From NCBI GenBank assembly GCA_014843695.1, contig CM026398.1, positions 14,439,896 to 14,503,895 of the forward strand: DNA of 64,000 nucleotides. Reading direction: 5' to 3'. The position numbers were made by a program, and so were the translations under genes. Positions 56,101 through 62,100 of the stretch are shown here, piece after piece (the stretch's first letter is position 1; every line of letters starts with the position of its first letter). The stretch comes from Archivesica marissinica (Eukaryota; Mollusca; Bivalvia; Venerida; Vesicomyidae). The notes beneath the pieces are model-generated. The model did not search any database. It worked only from the letters and a program-made list of their open reading frames with translations, and was not told the DNA's origin.

Positions 56101-59100
56101 CATCGTCCCCATTTGTCCCACGTTGTCTTTTTTTAATTAAATTACTTGATATGTTGATTCATACATCTGTTGACTAAGTCTTTTAGGGACATTTCTACAT
56201 CCCCGCTAGGGGTTCGACATTAGAGGAAGATACATAATATAAAATATATACGTTGTTTTCTACATCCTCTGTTGTTTCACACATGCGCGCTGTGCGTGTT
56301 TACATTTCGTGTGTTGATAAAGAAATTCGCGTATACGACGGTTTAAATTTATTGGAATTTTATCGTTTCTGAGCGACTATTTCGATTTTTGTAAACAAAC
56401 ACACATTAGTATTTATATTTCACCCAAAACATCCTTTATTACGATGTAATGTTGCTTTAAACCTGTTCTTTTGAACATTTTTATAACACAAAGCTTGTTC
56501 GTGCTTCCATCTCCAAAACTTCATAATGCTATATATGAATTTTTATTGCAATGACTTCATATATGTCGCTTCCATACTTTTATTGTTCAAGTGAAATAAC
56601 AGGCATAAGTATTTTTCCAGAACAATTTCTAGTTTGAAATATGTCTAGTGACTTACTGGTTCTTGTTAAATGAATGCAATGGTGTTTTACGGCCACCCGA
56701 CACAGATACCAACCCGTGATTGTAAACTCAGTAACAATTTGGTATGTCCTTCCCCACTCCACCAACCCACAGGTACTAACCTGTGAAGCTAAACATAGTG
56801 ATGGTTTGGTATACCCCCACCCACAGGTACTAACCTATGATGGTTTGGTATACCCCCCCACCCACAGATACTAACCTATGATGGTTTGGTATACCCCCAC
56901 CCACAGATACTAACCTATGATGGTTTGGTATACCCCCCACCCACAGATACTAACCTATGATGGTTTGGTATACCCCCACCCACAGATACTAACCTATGAT
57001 GGTTTGGTATACCCCCCCACCCACATATACTAACCTATGATGGTTTGGTATACCCCCCCACCCACAGATACTAACCTATGATGGTTTGGTATACCCCCAC
57101 CCACAGATACTAACCTATGATGGTTTGGTATACCCCCACCCACAGATACTAACCTATGATGGTTTGGTATACCCCCACCCACATGTACTAACCTATGATG
57201 GTTTGGTATACCCCCCCACCCACAGATACTAACCTATGATGGTTTGGTATACCCCCACCCACAGATACTAACCTATGATGGTTTGGTATACCCCCCCCCA
57301 CAGATACTAACCTATGATGGTTTGGTATACCCCCCACCCACAGGTACTAACCTGTGATGCTAAACATAGTGATGGTTTGGTATATACCCCCACCCACAGA
57401 TACTAACCTGTGATGCTAAACATAGTGATGGTTTGGTATACCCCCCACCCACATATACTAACCTATGATGGTTTGGTATACCCCCACCCACAGATACTAA
57501 CCTATGATGGGTTGGTATACCCCCACCCACAGATACTAACCTATGATGGTTTGGTATACCCCCACCCACATGTACTAACCTATGATGGTTTGGTATACCC
57601 CCCCACCCACAGATACTAACCTATGATGGTTTGGTATACCCCCACCCACAGATACTAACCTATGATGGTTTGGTATACCCCCCCACCCACAGGTACTAAC
57701 CTGTGATGCTAAACATAGTGATGGTTTGGTATATACCCCCACCCACAGATACTAACCTGTGATGCTAAACATAGTGATGGTTTGGTATATATCCCCACCC
57801 ACAGATACTAACCTGTGATGCTAAACATAGTGATGGTTTGGTATATCCTCCACCCACATGTACTAACCTGTGATGCTAAACATGGTGATGGTTTGGTATA
57901 TCCCCCCACCCACAGATACTAACCTGTGATGGTTTGGTATATCCCCCCACCCACATATACTAACCTGTGATGGTTTGGTATATCCCCCACCCACAGGTAC
58001 TAAACCTGTGATGGTTTGGTATATCCCCNNNNNNNNNNNNNNNNNNNNNNNNNNNNNNNNNNNNNNNNNNNNNNNNNNNNNNNNNNNNNNNNNNNNNNNN
58101 NNNNNNNNNNNNNNNNNNNNNNNNNNNNNNNNNNNNNNNNNNNNNNNNNNNNNNNNNNNNNNNNNNNNNNNNNNNNNNNNNNNNNNNNNNNNNNNNNNNN
58201 NNNNNNNNNNNNNNNNNNNNNNNNNNNNNNNNNNNNNNNNNNNNNNNNNNNNNNNNNNNNNNNNNNNNNNNNNNNNNNNNNNNNNNNNNNNNNNNNNNNN
58301 NNNNNNNNNNNNNNNNNNNNNNNNNNNNNNNNNNNNNNNNNNNNNNNNNNNNNNNNNNNNNNNNNNNNNNNNNNNNNNNNNNNNNNNNNNNNNNNNNNNN
58401 NNNNNNNNNNNNNNNNNNNNNNNNNNNNNNNNNNNNNNNNNNNNNNNNNNNNNNNNNNNNNNNNNNNNNNNNNNNNNNNNNNNNNNNNNNNNNNNNNNNN
58501 NNNNNNNNNNNNNNNNNNNNNNNNNNNNNNNNNNNNNNNNNNNNNNNNNNNNNNNNNNNNNNNNNNNNNNNNNNNNNNNNNNNNNNNNNNNNNNNNNNNN
58601 NNNNNNNNNNNNNNNNNNNNNNNNNNNNNNNNNNNNNNNNNNNNNNNNNNNNNNNNNNNNNNNNNNNNNNNNNNNNNNNNNNNNNNNNNNNNNNNNNNNN
58701 NNNNNNNNNNNNNNNNNNNNNNNNNNNNNNNNNNNNNNNNNNNNNNNNNNNNNNNNNNNNNNNNNNNNNNNNNNNNNNNNNNNNNNNNNNNNNNNNNNNN
58801 NNNNNNNNNNNNNNNNNNNNNNNNNNNNNNNNNNNNNNNNNNNNNNNNNNNNNNNNNNNNNNNNNNNNNNNNNNNNNNNNNNNNNNNNNNNNNNNNNNNN
58901 NNNNNNNNNNNNNNNNNNNNNNNNNNNNNNNNNNNNNNNNNNNNNNNNNNNNNNNNNNNNNNNNNNNNNNNNNNNNNNNNNNNNNNNNNNNNNNNNNNNN
59001 NNNNNNNNNNNNNNNNNNNNNNNNNNNNCCCCACCCACAGATACTAACCTGTGATGCTAAACATAGTGATGGTTTGGTATATCCCCCACCCACATATACT

Positions 59101-62100
59101 AACCTGTGATGCTAAACATAGTGATGGTTTGGTATATCCCCCCACCCACAGGTACTAACCTATGATGGTTTGGTATTTCCCCCACCCACATGAACTAACC
59201 TGTGATGCTAAACATGGTCGTGACTATATATGGTATTGTGTTTCAGGCTAGATGAAGACTTCAGGGTGAAGGTCGCAGACTTTGGTCTGTCGAGAGATAT
59301 ATATGAGAAAGACTACTATGCTTCTGAAAGCAAGAAGACAATGCTACCGGTGAAATGGATGGCGTTGGAATGTTTGGAGAAAGGAAAGTATACTTCCAAG
59401 TCAGACGTGGTAAGCAGTGATATTATAAATACATGTGTATTTGTCCAAGTCGGACGTGGTAAGCATTGATATTATAAATACATGTATATTTGTCCAAGTC
59501 GGACGTGGTAAGCAGTGATATTATAAATACATGTATATTTGTCAATTTATTAGTTTATGCAAATTTATTTTAGCTCGATTGTGAAACAAGTTCTTACAAC
59601 TTATATTAATCACTCTCGAGACCACAATCCTGATGGAATCCATCGCCGAAATCGATGAAATGATGGGTGATCACACGATGAAATAAAATCCTCTCTTGCA
59701 CTAATAAACACAAATCTTCTTTATCTTTCATGATTTCCAATGATTTTGGGTAATATATGTTTTTAAATTTTATTCATTTTGACTGCCCCTGTCATGAGCC
59801 TCATTTTTCTACAATACACAACCGCACAACCACATACGTTAGTGTGAAAGTCCGTAATAAGAAATAGTTCCGGCATCATATTCAAGTTAGTTTCTGTTTA
59901 CAGTCAAAATTAAAAACTACAGACTAAACAAATTCATAACTTTGTAATTAACTGTACATCCAACCGCTATGTAATACGAAACTGAAGCAGTGACAGAGAA
60001 AATGCCATCTTTCACCGTTTCAAAATAGTGGAAGGTTAAGTTTTCTTTCACTGAGAAAACTCTAGCATTCATTGGAAAGAATACTCTTCTATAAATTTAA
60101 TGAAGTGACGGGTCACATGGCTGTCTCTCAGACTGGTGGTGGTGTTTTACGTTTATTTATCGTCGCTACCGGTTGCCCATATGAGCGACGCCTCCTGAAG
60201 AGATTAGTTATTTTAGATTTTTGGAGGATAGTGCAATGATACAGACAGAGACCCATTCCAGAATCTCCTCTGGTTCTTTTACGTGCACGGTGTAAAGCAC
60301 CGACACGAGACCTCGGTTTAACGTCCCATCTGAAAGACTGTTAATTTTATTAGGGTCAGACGGGGGATCGAACCTGCGATCCCTGGATTACCAGTCCAGC
60401 GTGTTACCACTGGACTACATATCCGTCTGTCTCTCAGACTGACCACATATTGTTATTGATATAATTGAGATGATATGATGGTCGCCAGATCGGACAGGTG
60501 GGTTTTCTCCACGTACTCCTGCCTGTTTCCTCCCATACGAAAAATGAACATATACGATTTTGTCCGTTCCAATGGGAGTGCTGGGAGTGATGGGAGTGAT
60601 GGGAGTTATGATATAAGGTGTTAGAGCTTATATCGAATTTGTTGTAAAATAAATAGAGTTTATGTATATTTAAACAGTATTTATTGCAAGACATAGATCA
60701 CATATAACATACAACGGCATACATAATCCACAATACAAAGGGTCAACTGGGAGTGATGATATAAGGTGTTAGAGCTTATATCGAATTTGTTGTAAAATAA
60801 ATAGAGTTTATGCTTTGGGTTTAAACAGTATTATTGCAAGACATAGATCACATATAACATACAACGAAATACATAATACATAATGCAAAGGGTGAAGTAG
60901 GAAGTTAAAACTAGCTTTTGTAAAGTTTATGCCTTTATAATTTGTATAATTAATATTTCAGTGGTCATTTGGCATCATTCTTTGGGAACTGATGACAAGG
61001 GGAGTTAACCCCTATCCAGAAGTTGATAACTGGGATATTGTGCGATACCTGAAACACGGAAGACGAATGCCACAGCCACAATACTGTCCTGATCAGCTGT
61101 AAGAATCTTACAGTTATACCCTCATGCAATTTGTGCTTGGTAAACCAGCAGCAACTTATTCTGCTCTATTATTTATATTTTAAAACTTTTAACTTTGATT
61201 TATTGCAGTTTCAATGTATCTTTGATTTATTGCAGTTTCAATGTAACTTTGATTTATTGCAGTTTCAATGTATCTTTGATTTATTGCAGTTTCAATGTAA
61301 CTTTGATTTATTGCAGTTTCAATGTAACTTTGATTTATTGCAGTTTCAATGTAACTTTGATTTATTGCAGTTTCAATGTAACTTTGATTTATTGCAGTTT
61401 CTATGTAACTAGATTTTTTGCAGTTTCAATGTAACTTTAGATTTATTGCAGTTTCAATGTAACTTTGATTTATTGCAGTTTCAATGTAACTAGATTTATT
61501 GCAGTTTCAATGTAACTTTGATTTATTGCAGTTTCAATGTAACTTTGATTTATTGCAGTTTCAATGTTTTTGTTTGTCTTAACCCATTTCATTCTGGTTA
61601 CATTTAAAGGCTTTTGCAAACAACATAGATCCAGATCAGCCGCAGCGTGATGCTGCGTGCTGATCAGGATCTATGTTGTTTGCTACATAGCCAAATGTCT
61701 TAGCAAGATCATCTGAATAGCAAACAGCATAGAGCCTGATCAGACGGCACTCTGTGGTGGCGGATCTGGCTCTATGTTCTTTGCAAATACTGTTTGAACG
61801 GTATCCAGAATCAAATGGGTTAATAAACACTTTTAATTTGTAAACAATTATATTCCGACAATTGTCTCTCCATCAAAACGGCTCGGTTTCTTCCGACAAC
61901 ACATGATATGGTTATGTCACAATTCAAACTTACTGAGCTCATGACAAACCGTTATGCCTGGTTTTACTGGATAGCTGATCAGATGCTGTTCTCCAAATTT
62001 CGATTGTTGCTATATTGTATGTCTTTTTCAGTACATCTCAAACATGCACATTCTTACAGTCATCATAAAGCTACGGGGGGGGGGGGGGCATTCTTCACTT

